Source: JACPNA01 sp964429715 (GTDB lineage Archaea; Nanobdellota; Nanobdellia; Woesearchaeales; GW2011-AR9). From it: a stretch of DNA of 33,749 nt. This document shows, in pieces, positions 17,100 through 24,610 of this stretch. The position numbers and the translations under genes were made by a program. Numbering within the stretch: the stretch's first letter is position 1; each line of letters begins with the position of its first letter. Location: contig CAYSCV010000003.1 in NCBI GenBank assembly GCA_964429715.1, positions 1-33,749 on the forward strand, given 5' to 3'. The notes below the pieces were generated by a model. The model worked only from the letters and a program-made list of their open reading frames with translations, searched no databases and was not told the origin of the DNA.

Positions 17100-18902
17100 A
17101 TGTGTGGCATAATTGGATATACAGGACAAAAACAAGCATACCCTCTATTAGTAGCCGGCTTAGAAAAATTAGAATACCGTGGCTACGACTCCGCAGGCAT
17201 CGCAATCCCCAACAATAATAACATATCTATCTACAAAAAAAAAGGTCGCGTGGAAATTTTAAAATCCTCCTCCCTCCCCGGTTCAATTGGCATAGGCCAT
17301 TCTCGCTGGGCCACCCACGGCCCCCCCTCAGATAAAAACGCCCACCCCTTCATAAGCCAGAATCATCAATTCGCCATCGTTCATAACGGCATCATCGAAA
17401 ATTATTTAGAATTAAAAGAACAACTGCGCACAAATCACAATATCAACTTCACCTCCGACACCGATTCCGAAGTCATCGCCCACCTAATAGAAATTCACTA
17501 CGATAATCTTTCAAATAACACCCAACCCAACTCAACAAATAACTCCTCCATATTCAAACAAGCCATCCTCAACACAATCAAACAACTCCTCGGCGCCTAC
17601 GCCTTTTGCGTCATCAACAAAGAATCAAACGAAATCATCGGTGCCAGAAACGGCAGCCCTTTAGTCATTGGCATCGGCAAAGAGAACAACGAACATTTCT
17701 TTGCCTCCGACATCTCTGCCATAATCGAACACACCAGAAAAGTAATCTATCTCAATGACTTTCAAATTGCCTCCCTAACCCCGCACACTGTAAATATCTA
17801 CAATTTTCAGGGAGAACCTCAAAAAATAGAAATAAAAGAAATAAACTGGAATCTCGAACAAGCCCAAAAACAAGGCTATAAACACTTCATGCTCAAAGAA
17901 ATCTTTGAACAACCTTTAACCATCGAAGAAACAAGTAAAGTTCTTCTGCCAGAATCTCTCATCACCCAATTCCACTCTCACCCCCTTGCAAGAATCATCA
18001 TCATCGCCTGCGGCACCGCCAGTTACGCCGGCTACGTCGCAAAATATTTAATAGAAAAACTCACCAAAATTCCCACCCTCAACGAAATTGCTTCAGAATT
18101 CCGTTACAAAGAACCATTAATCAACAAATCTGACCTCGTCATCGCCATCTCACAAAGCGGCGAAACCGCCGACACCTTAGCTGCCCTACGACTCGCAAAA
18201 CAACACGGTGCACAAACCCTTGGCATCATCAACGTCATTGAAAGCACCATCGCCAGAGAAGTCGACCAAGTCATCTACACCCGCGCAGGGCCAGAAATCG
18301 GTGTCGCCTCAACCAAAGCATTTACCGCCCAACTCATCCTCCTCTACAAACTCGCCCATACCATCGCAAACCAACCTTTTGACATCACCCCCCTCATCCC
18401 ATTACTACACCAAACCCTCACGTTAAACAACCACATCAAAACCATCGCCCAAAAATACTATCACCACCACAGCATCATGTATATAGGCAGAAACATCAAC
18501 TACCCATTAGCATTAGAAGGCGCATTAAAATTAAAAGAAATCTCCTACATCCACGCCGAAGCCTATCCTGCTGGCGAATTAAAACACGGCCCCATTGCAT
18601 TAATCAGTGAAGACACACCCACAATAGCCATCTGCCCACAAGATGAATTATATGATAAAACATTCAGCAACATCCAAGAAATTAAAGCAAGATCCGGCAA
18701 AATCATTGCAATAGCAACAGAAGGAGATGCGAAACTCTCACAAATAGCAGACGACATCATCTACCTCCCTAAAACAGACCCTCTATTCTACCCTCTTTTA
18801 ATCGCCATCCCTCTGCAACTCTTAGCATATCATATTGCTGATATCAAAGAATGTGACATTGATAAACCGAGGAATCTTGCTAAATCTGTTACCGTAGAAT
18901 AA
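17100..18902 (+). CDS. glmS: Glutamine-fructose-6-phosphate aminotransferase (isomerizing)
   Basis: 600 residues, full length. Makes glucosamine-6-phosphate from fructose-6-phosphate and glutamine, the entry to amino-sugar and glycan synthesis. It starts MCGIIGYTG, so processing exposes catalytic Cys2. The class II amidotransferase domain shows GHSRWATHG and HNGIIENY; two SIS domains follow with ACGTASYAGYVAKYL, ISQSGETADTL, STKAFTAQ and EAYPAGELKHGPIAL. It ends in the canonical DIDKPRNLAKSVTVE. Most of the gene uses C-ending codons, but roughly the last 60 nt shift to T- and G-ending ones (AGG AAT CTT GCT AAA TCT GTT). That fits replacement of the 3' end, and this same tail is repeated downstream. 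The product may feed glycosylation of the surface proteins encoded at 24-33.7 kb. Confidence 0.97.
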   Translation: MCGIIGYTGQKQAYPLLVAGLEKLEYRGYDSAGIAIPNNNNISIYKKKGRVEILKSSSLPGSIGIGHSRWATHGPPSDKNAHPFISQNHQFAIVHNGIIENYLELKEQLRTNHNINFTSDTDSEVIAHLIEIHYDNLSNNTQPNSTNNSSIFKQAILNTIKQLLGAYAFCVINKESNEIIGARNGSPLVIGIGKENNEHFFASDISAIIEHTRKVIYLNDFQIASLTPHTVNIYNFQGEPQKIEIKEINWNLEQAQKQGYKHFMLKEIFEQPLTIEETSKVLLPESLITQFHSHPLARIIIIACGTASYAGYVAKYLIEKLTKIPTLNEIASEFRYKEPLINKSDLVIAISQSGETADTLAALRLAKQHGAQTLGIINVIESTIAREVDQVIYTRAGPEIGVASTKAFTAQLILLYKLAHTIANQPFDITPLIPLLHQTLTLNNHIKTIAQKYYHHHSIMYIGRNINYPLALEGALKLKEISYIHAEAYPAGELKHGPIALISEDTPTIAICPQDELYDKTFSNIQEIKARSGKIIAIATEGDAKLSQIADDIIYLPKTDPLFYPLLIAIPLQLLAYHIADIKECDIDKPRNLAKSVTVE

Positions 18903-18920
18903 TAATTAGGATTTAGCAAG
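18876..18920 (+). repeat. glmS-tail repeat, copy 1 (in-gene), hairpin
   Basis: Last eight codons and stop of glmS (LAKSVTVE, 18876-18902). Arm CTTGCTAAATC (18876-18886) pairs perfectly with GATTTAGCAAG (18910-18920) beyond the stop. It is followed by the linker TTCCGAACGCCAGTGAGGTT. Confidence 0.8.
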
Positions 18921-18941
18921 TTCCGAACGCCAGTGAGGTTA

Positions 18942-18977
18942 TTGGCGAAAAGTGTAACTGTTGAATAATTTCGCCAA
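18942..18977 (+). repeat. glmS-tail repeat, copy 2, hairpin
   Basis: 18942-18968 reads TTG GCG AAA AGT GTA ACT (then GTT GAA TAA): again LAKSVTVE-stop, with seven of the eight sense codons the same in meaning but most different in sequence from copy 1. TTGGCGAAA (18942-18950) pairs perfectly with TTTCGCCAA (18969-18977), so both arms changed together relative to copy 1. No start codon or upstream domain belongs to it. Confidence 0.8.
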
Positions 18978-19009
18978 GCAAAGAACGAAACAAAGTGCAG
19001 TGACCTTGT

Positions 19010-19045
19010 CTTGCTAAATCTGTTACCATCGAATGATTTGGCAAG
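19010..19045 (+). repeat. glmS-tail repeat, copy 3, hairpin
   Basis: 19010-19036 encodes LAKSVTIE-stop (TGA), with one conservative change. CTTGCTAAATC (19010-19020) pairs with GATTTGGCAAG (19035-19045) with one G-U pair. Confidence 0.8.
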
Positions 19046-19066
19046 CTCCGAGTCGAAACGAGGTTG

Positions 19067-19106
19067 CTTGCTAAATCAGTAACCGTGGAATAATAATTAG
19101 GATTTA
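19067..19106 (+). repeat. glmS-tail repeat, copy 4
   Basis: 19067-19093 encodes LAKSVTVE-stop. Over 40 nt (to 19106) it matches copy 1 at 37 positions, including the same TAATTAGGATTTA after the stop, so copies 1 and 4 look like the two ends of one insertion event. The hairpin's right arm is shortened to GATTTA. Confidence 0.8.
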
Positions 19107-19263
19107 ACCTCCTCCTCGAAGCAAACCAATCTATGTTTGTTTTATCAAGTGAGAAACTAGATGATTATCATTCGTAATCAAGTCCACTCTACTATTAATA
19201 GAAAAACACAAAACTCCTTACAAGTAACAACATTTATAAAGAACAGAAATATGTACTTATGAA
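19107..19263 (+). promoter_or_regulatory. Promoter region of the 19264 gene
   Basis: CATTTATAAA (19231-19240) is a good TATA box about 25-30 nt before the ATG at 19264, implying almost no leader. The remainder of 19107-19230 is AT-rich with no further feature seen. Confidence 0.55.
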
Positions 19264-19806
19264 ATGCTTGAAAGAATAATTAACAAAATGTATACCATTC
19301 CAGTAGATCAATTTAAATATTATAATAGTAGCACTTATTCTGGAGAAAGTGGACGGTATTATGAGGAAGGGGACTATATTTACTTTCTTGTAGAAAGATG
19401 TACTCATCATGGAACGGAGTATAGAGATTATGGAAATACATACATTAGATCATTAATTATTAAAGACAAAAAATTAAGTATTGAAAGTTGTTTTTATTCT
19501 GATAACAATACAATACGTGGTTTTTTTGAACGTCATCAAACTATTTTTTCTTACACTGCCTCCGAAACAACTTATAGTGTTTGGAACCATCATCCCAAAT
19601 GGATAGGAGAATCTTATCAAGGAAAATCCTACAACCCCAGTGCAAGTGATAAATTATTAACAAATTTATTTGAAAGAATAAAAAAAGTAGAACATGAAAT
19701 TTGGCAGCAAAAAAAGAAATATGAAGAAGAACAAAAAAGAATGCAAGCACAAATAGCTCAGCAACAATTAAACGCTGCAAAAGAACTATTTAAAATAAAC
19801 TTATAA
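19264..19806 (+). CDS. Hypothetical protein with C-terminal coiled coil, likely acquired
   Basis: 180 residues; family not recognised. Residues 1-130 are rich in Tyr, Ser and His with beta-type sequence (GDYIYFLVERCTHHGTEYRDYG), and about 130-180 form a Lys/Glu/Gln-rich helix (YEEEQKRMQAQIAQQQLNAA) that is probably a coiled coil. No signal peptide or membrane segment. It follows the glmS-tail repeats directly. Unlike its neighbours its coding strand is not C-rich (many GGA, GGG, GAA codons), so its base use does not match the strand skew here; this suggests recent arrival, perhaps as cargo of a glmS-targeting element. An in-frame ATG at 19288 (MYTIPVDQF) is an alternative start. Confidence 0.7.
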   Translation: MLERIINKMYTIPVDQFKYYNSSTYSGESGRYYEEGDYIYFLVERCTHHGTEYRDYGNTYIRSLIIKDKKLSIESCFYSDNNTIRGFFERHQTIFSYTASETTYSVWNHHPKWIGESYQGKSYNPSASDKLLTNLFERIKKVEHEIWQQKKKYEEEQKRMQAQIAQQQLNAAKELFKINL

Positions 19807-19861
19807 AAAAATTATATTTCAATTATCACAAAAAAAACCCTCATCCGAAAAAAATACAACA

Positions 19862-19872
19862 ATCTTTAAATA
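19862..19872 (+). promoter_or_regulatory. TATA box of the HAD gene
   Basis: CTTTAAATAAC lies about 23-33 nt before the ATG at 19895, giving a leaderless or nearly leaderless mRNA. Confidence 0.45.
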
Positions 19873-19894
19873 ACTGCCTCAAAAATAATATCTC

Positions 19895-20569
19895 ATGACA
19901 CAAACTTTAGAAACTATCACAAAAAAACTCCAATCCACTCACCCCGGCTTAGCCTTAGACATTGACGATACTATCTCTCTAACAAGTGACGGCTACTTCG
20001 ACCTTCTTCGCCAAGAATTTCCTGCACCATCTTATCTTACAAAAGAACTCTTTCGTAAACACTACGCAATCACGGGTATAACACTTCATTGGAAAGATAT
20101 CTCAAACGCATATGAACTTCTCAAAACAAAAGTAAATGATAGCCAATTTCATTATGAACTTTCTCCTTTTCCGCATGCCGTACATCATACAAATACCCTT
20201 CACCATCACCAACTCTTCTCCTGCTACCTCACCGCAAGAAAAGAAGACATGCGTACCCTCACCCAACGCTGGCTAGACGAACACGGCTTTCCCAAAAAAC
20301 CTCTCATCATGCGCAACAACACAATCGACTACGCAAACCAAGTCAAATGGAAAACATCAACACTCCACGCCCTTCAGCCGCACATAACAGGGCTCATCGA
20401 CAACGACACCAGAATCCTCTCCCACCTTCAGCAACAGAAATACCCAGGCCGCATGTACCTCTTCGGCCTCTCAGAACATGAATACAACGGCAACGGTTCA
20501 ATTACTGTAAGAGAAACCTGGCCGGAGATGGCCACTGTAATTTTAAATAATTATCAAAAAAAGTGTTAA
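19895..20569 (+). CDS. HAD-superfamily phosphatase/nucleotidase-like protein
   Basis: 224 residues. HAD motifs are visible: motif I ALDIDDTISLT (Asp nucleophile and Asp+2, about 21-27), motif II in FSCYLTARKED (Thr near 113), a Lys in NQVKWKT (motif III region, near 150) and GLIDNDTRIL (motif IV acid pair, near 167). This set predicts a Mg-dependent phosphohydrolase, small phosphoesters being the usual substrates; the cap between motifs I and II (about 30-100) has no recognised specificity. Similar in style to 5'-nucleotidase-like HADs, but substrate is unknown. Own promoter and no close operon partner. The second half returns to the C-rich codon use normal for this strand. Confidence 0.78.
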   Translation: MTQTLETITKKLQSTHPGLALDIDDTISLTSDGYFDLLRQEFPAPSYLTKELFRKHYAITGITLHWKDISNAYELLKTKVNDSQFHYELSPFPHAVHHTNTLHHHQLFSCYLTARKEDMRTLTQRWLDEHGFPKKPLIMRNNTIDYANQVKWKTSTLHALQPHITGLIDNDTRILSHLQQQKYPGRMYLFGLSEHEYNGNGSITVRETWPEMATVILNNYQKKC

Positions 20570-20608
20570 ACGCAATCGGAATATAACATCTCTACTGCTC
20601 CACCACAA

Positions 20609-20622
20609 TTAATATAAATAAT
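20609..20622 (+). promoter_or_regulatory. TATA box of the mre11-like gene
   Basis: ATTAATATAAATAA lies about 20-33 nt before the ATG at 20642. Confidence 0.45.
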
Positions 20623-20641
20623 CATTCTAAAAAGAGAATAC

Positions 20642-21874
20642 ATGAATTCATTCCGCTACGCCCACCTCGCCGACCTCCATCTTGGCTCCTGGCGCGACCC
20701 GAAACTTCGCGACCTCTCAACATCTGCATTCCTCCAAGCCATTGACAACTGCATCAAACAACAAGTCGACTTCATTTTATTCGCAGGCGACCTATTCAAC
20801 ACCTCTCTCCCTTCATTAGACACTTTAAAAATCGTCACCAAATCTCTCAAACACCTCCACGACAACAACATCCCTCTCTACGTTATTGCTGGCTCACATG
20901 ACTTCTCTCCTAGCGGAAAAACCATGATTGACGTTCTAGAAAACGCAGGATTATTAAAAAACGTCTGCAAAGGCTCAATCAACCCCGACACCAAAGAACT
21001 CCACCTCAAATTCACTATAGACGAAAAAACCCAAACCAAGATTACAGGCATTTTAGGAAGACGCGGTCTGCTCGACAAAACGTATTACGAAAACCTCCAC
21101 CTCTCTGATCTAGAATCCGAACCCGGCTACAAAATATTTATGTTTCACACAACCATCACCGAACTACTACCCACAAAATTAGCCATGATTGAATCGCAAC
21201 CCCTATCAATCTTTCCCAAACACTTCAACTACTACGCCGGCGGCCATATCCATCATCCAACCAAACACACTCAACCCAACTACCCTTTAGTCACCTACAC
21301 CGGCGCGTTATTCCCTAACAACTTCTCCGAACTCGAAGAATATTCGCATGGCGGCTACTACCTCATAACCGTTGAAAACAACCAAACAAATATTGAATAC
21401 ATCCATTTAAATGTAATCAACCACATCGCCTTCAATCTCAACTGCAACAACAAATCACCAGAAATTATTCTCTACGAAACCCTTCAACACTTCCAAAACC
21501 AAGATCTCACCAACACTATCCTAACCCTAAAATTTCATGGCACTCTCACTCATGGTAAAGTCTCCGACATCAACTTCAAAGAAATCATCGATAAACTCTA
21601 TCAACAAAACGCCTACGCCATCCTCAAAAACACAAATAAACTCATCGCTGAACAATTCGAAGAAATCAAACTCGCCAACCATAACCCTGAAACCATCGAA
21701 CACGAACTCATCCAAGAACACCTCGGCCAATTCCAACTCTTCGACAAACAAACCGAACTCCACCTCATCACCTCACTACTTCAAACACTCAACACCTCAA
21801 AACGTGAAGGCGAAACCGCAACCGACTTCCAACGCCGCATCGAAACCGAAACCCAACGTATATTAGATATATAG
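20642..21874 (+). CDS. mre11: Mre11/SbcD-like DNA repair nuclease
   Basis: 410 residues. Metallophosphoesterase nuclease that with Rad50 processes DNA ends. Motifs in order: HLADLHLG (about 8-15), LFAGDLFN (about 46), AGSHDFS (about 82), MFHTT (about 170), GGHIHHP (about 200). The usual GNHD is GSHD here, so the Asn is Ser; the metal-binding His and Asp remain. After the catalytic domain come capping sequences and a C-terminal helical region (about 310-410) that could bind Rad50. No rad50, herA or nurA lies nearby, whereas many archaea keep these together. Closely followed by paired hairpins. Confidence 0.88.
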   Translation: MNSFRYAHLADLHLGSWRDPKLRDLSTSAFLQAIDNCIKQQVDFILFAGDLFNTSLPSLDTLKIVTKSLKHLHDNNIPLYVIAGSHDFSPSGKTMIDVLENAGLLKNVCKGSINPDTKELHLKFTIDEKTQTKITGILGRRGLLDKTYYENLHLSDLESEPGYKIFMFHTTITELLPTKLAMIESQPLSIFPKHFNYYAGGHIHHPTKHTQPNYPLVTYTGALFPNNFSELEEYSHGGYYLITVENNQTNIEYIHLNVINHIAFNLNCNNKSPEIILYETLQHFQNQDLTNTILTLKFHGTLTHGKVSDINFKEIIDKLYQQNAYAILKNTNKLIAEQFEEIKLANHNPETIEHELIQEHLGQFQLFDKQTELHLITSLLQTLNTSKREGETATDFQRRIETETQRILDI

Positions 21875-21962
21875 ACAATTGCACTAATAATGTTACAAAT
21901 TAAATCGCAATTGTCTTATTAGATAATTGCGTGTAATGTAACAAAATCAACGCAATTATCTA
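21873..21962 (+). repeat. Tandem hairpins with covarying stems after mre11
   Basis: Hairpin 1: AGACAATTGC (21873-21882) with GCAATTGTCT (21907-21916), perfect 10 bp. Hairpin 2: TAGATAATTGCG (21920-21931) with CGCAATTATCTA (21951-21962), perfect 12 bp. The stems differ by a compensated C-G to T-A change and the loops share TAATGTWACAAA. The first arm begins at the last base of the mre11 stop codon region. Either a terminator/processing structure or a mobile small repeat. Confidence 0.65.
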
Positions 21963-22003
21963 TAAGTTAAGAATAATATAATCAGCATCACAACAAAAAC
22001 AGC

Positions 22004-22984
22004 ATGTCCCTCGCCATCTCAAAACACAACCTCAAACTCTACCTTGCCAGCCTAACTATCTACGGCTTCGGCCTTCTCCTAACCCGCACTCTTCCCTACT
22101 ACCAGCAGAACCTTCAGCCAGTAACTAAATCAACTCTTCTCATTTTATATATCTTATATATTCTGCTCGGCGCAGCATACTACTTGTTCTTCAACAAACA
22201 AACAACCATAAATAAATCTCTCACCATCCTCACCTGCGTTAAACGCAATCTCACTGAGTACAAACAAACCAAAACAATCACCCTGCACAACGAAGAAAAA
22301 ACTGCCCTCCTCTTCATGCTCGTTAAACTCTTCTTCCTTCCTCTGCTCATAAACTTCTGTTATAACCACATACAAGAAATACCTCAACTTCTCAGTAATT
22401 TCACCCTCTTCCCCTTCCTCCTCACTCTTCTCTTCACCCTCGACACATTTATCTTTACGTTAGGCTACTGCACAGAATCAACCAAACTTCAAAACATCTG
22501 CAAATCCGTCGAACCCACTTTTTTTGGTTGGTTCGTCACATTAATCTGTTATCCTCCATTTAACAGCATTGTTGGTCAATATGTTCCTTGGGGCAGCAAT
22601 GACTACGCAACCTTCTCCAACCCCTATGCTACCCTCATCCTCAAAACAATCATCATTTTTCTGCTGATCATCTACGTCGCAGCCTCCTTTTCTCTTGGCC
22701 TCAAAGCCTCAAACCTCACCAACCGCGGCATAGTAACTAAATTCCCTTATAACCTCATCCGCCATCCTGCCTATACTTCAAAACTTAGCATTTGGTGGCT
22801 CACCCTCCTTCCTGCTTTAATTCCTTTCTCATCCCAAACCCTCCCATTCGCAATAGGCATGCTCTTCTGGACAATAATCTATATCTTGCGTGCATATACT
22901 GAAGAACGTCATCTCTCACAAGACCCTGAATATCAACACTATAAAGAAAAAGTACAATATAAATTTATACCAAAGCTAATTTAA
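22004..22984 (+). CDS. Membrane methyltransferase, isoprenylcysteine/phospholipid (ICMT/PEMT-like) type
   Basis: 326 residues with about seven to eight hydrophobic segments, so an integral membrane protein. The C-terminal quarter carries the family signature: NRGIVTKFPYNLIRHPAYTSKL, an Arg-His-Pro motif that binds S-adenosylmethionine, then YILRAYTEERHLSQDPEYQHYKEKVQYKFIP, the usual 'EE-x-x-L-x-x-x-x-x-Y-x-x-Y' ending. Members methylate prenylated cysteines, phospholipid headgroups or other hydrophobic substrates; the substrate here cannot be told. The N-terminal half is not clearly conserved. TATA-like GAATAATATA at 21971-21980 predicts a leaderless mRNA. Confidence 0.75.
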   Translation: MSLAISKHNLKLYLASLTIYGFGLLLTRTLPYYQQNLQPVTKSTLLILYILYILLGAAYYLFFNKQTTINKSLTILTCVKRNLTEYKQTKTITLHNEEKTALLFMLVKLFFLPLLINFCYNHIQEIPQLLSNFTLFPFLLTLLFTLDTFIFTLGYCTESTKLQNICKSVEPTFFGWFVTLICYPPFNSIVGQYVPWGSNDYATFSNPYATLILKTIIIFLLIIYVAASFSLGLKASNLTNRGIVTKFPYNLIRHPAYTSKLSIWWLTLLPALIPFSSQTLPFAIGMLFWTIIYILRAYTEERHLSQDPEYQHYKEKVQYKFIPKLI

Positions 22985-23003
22985 AAAAAGACAAAAAAGA
23001 AAG

Positions 23004-23012
23004 CTTTATATC
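23004..23012 (+). promoter_or_regulatory. TATA box of the 23038 gene
   Basis: CTTTATATC lies 26-34 nt before the ATG, so transcription would begin at or next to the start codon. Confidence 0.5.
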
Positions 23013-23037
23013 TTCCAAGTATTACCAAGATATATAC

Positions 23038-23418
23038 ATGAAAAAACAGAATTTGACAGTATTACATCTTTCTTTAAGTGAGATCAGTAAAATCATTTTG
23101 GGATTAGAAAACGAGCTTAAAAAAACAACAACCGCTCTAAATATAAATTCTCAAAAAAAAAATATTCTTGCATTAATTCAACTATACCAAACATATTTAC
23201 ATAAAATAATTACTCTTCATCCAAAAAATTCAGAAAATAGTCAAGTTATTGCCGCAGAATTAAAACGATGGCAAGATATTACAGAGAAGATAAAGATGAT
23301 AACTCCTGTAAACGTAGACGCTGTAAAGAAAGCATTTCAAACATTTCTTAGTCACGCAAAAGCAGAGATCAGTATCGCAAAAGCAGAAGTACAAAACGAA
23401 TTACGTCGTGCGGCGTAA
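23038..23418 (+). CDS. Hypothetical small helical protein
   Basis: 126 residues; family not recognised. Mostly amphipathic helix (LSLSEISKIILGLENELKK; LIQLYQTYLHKIITL; AFQTFLSHAKAEISIAKAE), with no Cys, signal peptide or membrane segment. Likely a small helical bundle or a protein-interaction module. It has its own TATA box and is followed 61 nt later by another unknown gene in the same direction with a separate promoter. Base use is less C-rich than mre11 or the methyltransferase gene. Confidence 0.65.
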   Translation: MKKQNLTVLHLSLSEISKIILGLENELKKTTTALNINSQKKNILALIQLYQTYLHKIITLHPKNSENSQVIAAELKRWQDITEKIKMITPVNVDAVKKAFQTFLSHAKAEISIAKAEVQNELRRAA

Positions 23419-23448
23419 ACGTAGCTAAATTACTACTTTATAGGGAAG

Positions 23449-23458
23449 ATTTATAAAT
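23449..23458 (+). promoter_or_regulatory. TATA box of the 23480 gene
   Basis: ATTTATAAAT lies 22-31 nt before the ATG, consistent with a leaderless transcript. Confidence 0.5.
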
Positions 23459-23479
23459 TCCAGCCTCTTTTTCAAGAAA

Positions 23480-23965
23480 ATGCCCCCTTTAGAAAGAGAA
23501 AAAAGGATATATCACATAACGCCCCAACCAAGAGTGCAACATAATAACCTCAAATTAGAGGAAGTTGCAAAGTATTCATTAGATCTTCTAATATCCTGCG
23601 ATAAACAACAAACAATCAATATTGCAGACACGCTTCTTATTCAACTATCATTTTTTGAACACAGAAAGTATGCTATGGCCGGAAAAATCTTCCATTCTTC
23701 AGCTCCTCTTGCTCGGGCATATTTCTCACCCCATGACATCCATTTTCATAATCCTTTAGGTATTCTGGGAATGCGTGATCCCAAAGAAGCACTTTGCCTA
23801 TACGCAGAACAAAGCGGGAGATATCATGCCCAATCAGGATATCTTACCACCGTACTTTTAAAATATTTTCCTTCACAAAAACTCTCAGAAGTCATAGGAA
23901 AATACCACCCGGAAGATATTTTAAAAAATAAAGTAGAATCCCACCCAGAAATCTTTTTTATCTAG
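23480..23965 (+). CDS. Hypothetical protein
   Basis: 161 residues; no family recognised. A mixed helix/coil protein with His-rich stretches in the middle (FEHRKYAMAGKIFHS; SPHDIHFHNPLGILG) and no signal peptide, membrane segment or known catalytic motif. Residues 25-55 look helical (LEEVAKYSLDLLISCDK). The stop region is duplicated: TTTTTATCTAGC occurs at the 3' end of the gene and again about 15 nt later, giving two T-runs that could serve as terminators. It faces the surface-protein operon across a convergent gap. Confidence 0.65.
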   Translation: MPPLEREKRIYHITPQPRVQHNNLKLEEVAKYSLDLLISCDKQQTINIADTLLIQLSFFEHRKYAMAGKIFHSSAPLARAYFSPHDIHFHNPLGILGMRDPKEALCLYAEQSGRYHAQSGYLTTVLLKYFPSQKLSEVIGKYHPEDILKNKVESHPEIFFI

Positions 23966-24068
23966 CCCTTTTTATCTAGCACAATTTTAACCACTAAGTC
24001 ATCAATGAAAGATTAAAAAGAAGTAAAAGAATACACCATAAGTGCATTTAACATATGACCAAATCTAT

Positions 24069-24608
24069 TTAATTTTGTGTTCTACTTTCCCTAATATACA
24101 AATAGATACCCCCTATAATTGCCAAACCAACAATAGTCAGCCATAACCACGTGAAATCAGTCACAATTCCACCAAGTGAACTAAAAAACGAATGCCCTGC
24201 CAATGCACTTTTGCCTGTCGCACTTGCACTGGTTGTTGCCGCTGCCGTATTTGTTGTTGCTGCCTGTGAAGCCGTAGAACTAGTCGCTGAATCACCTCCT
24301 GAGGATGAACTAGAAGAAGAACTTGAACTACTGCTTGACGTACTTACCTCAGGCACACTTGAAGACACCGGAGTTGCCGCAACCGTAGTTGTTTTAGCCG
24401 CAGTTGGAGTCGCCACCAACTTTGTTCCCGCTGATCCTCCGCCGCCCCCTCCACCACCTGAAGAAGAACTCGACGAAGAACTACTTGATGAAGTCGATGA
24501 AGAACTACTGCTTGACGATGAAGAAGCCGGCTTACTTCCCCCATACGCCGCAAACACAACCGACATCAATAATAAACCTACTACAACTAAAACAACAATT
24601 TTCTTCAT
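24069..24608 (-). CDS. Ser/Gly-rich cell-surface protein with C-terminal membrane anchor
   Basis: 179 residues. An N-terminal signal sequence (MKKIVVLVVVGLLLMSVVFA) precedes runs of Ser (10 and 11 in a row) and eight Gly, an Ala/Thr/Ser-rich linker with another run of 13 Ser, and a C-terminal membrane segment (WLWLTIVGLAIIGGIYLYI) with RESR after it. The layout predicts an extracellular disordered, probably O-glycosylated stalk anchored in the membrane. Start at 24608 because GGTG lies 6 nt before this ATG; a longer in-frame start at 24641 would put residues before the signal. It starts 2 nt after the stop of the giant Cys-rich gene, so they are co-expressed. The repetitive codons make length variation by slippage likely. 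Confidence 0.75.
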   Translation of the reverse strand: MKKIVVLVVVGLLLMSVVFAAYGGSKPASSSSSSSSSSTSSSSSSSSSSSGGGGGGGGSAGTKLVATPTAAKTTTVAATPVSSSVPEVSTSSSSSSSSSSSSSGGDSATSSTASQAATTNTAAATTSASATGKSALAGHSFFSSLGGIVTDFTWLWLTIVGLAIIGGIYLYIRESRTQN

Positions 24609-24610
24609 GT

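Noticed and set aside
18876..19106. CRISPR array at the glmS 3' end
   Set aside because: The copies differ from each other, the spacing is uneven (about 57-68 nt), they encode the same peptide end, and no cas genes are near.
18903..19263. Intact Tn7-like transposon or integrase at glmS
   Set aside because: Only tail copies and linkers are visible; no transposase, TnsD-like or integrase gene is in the window.
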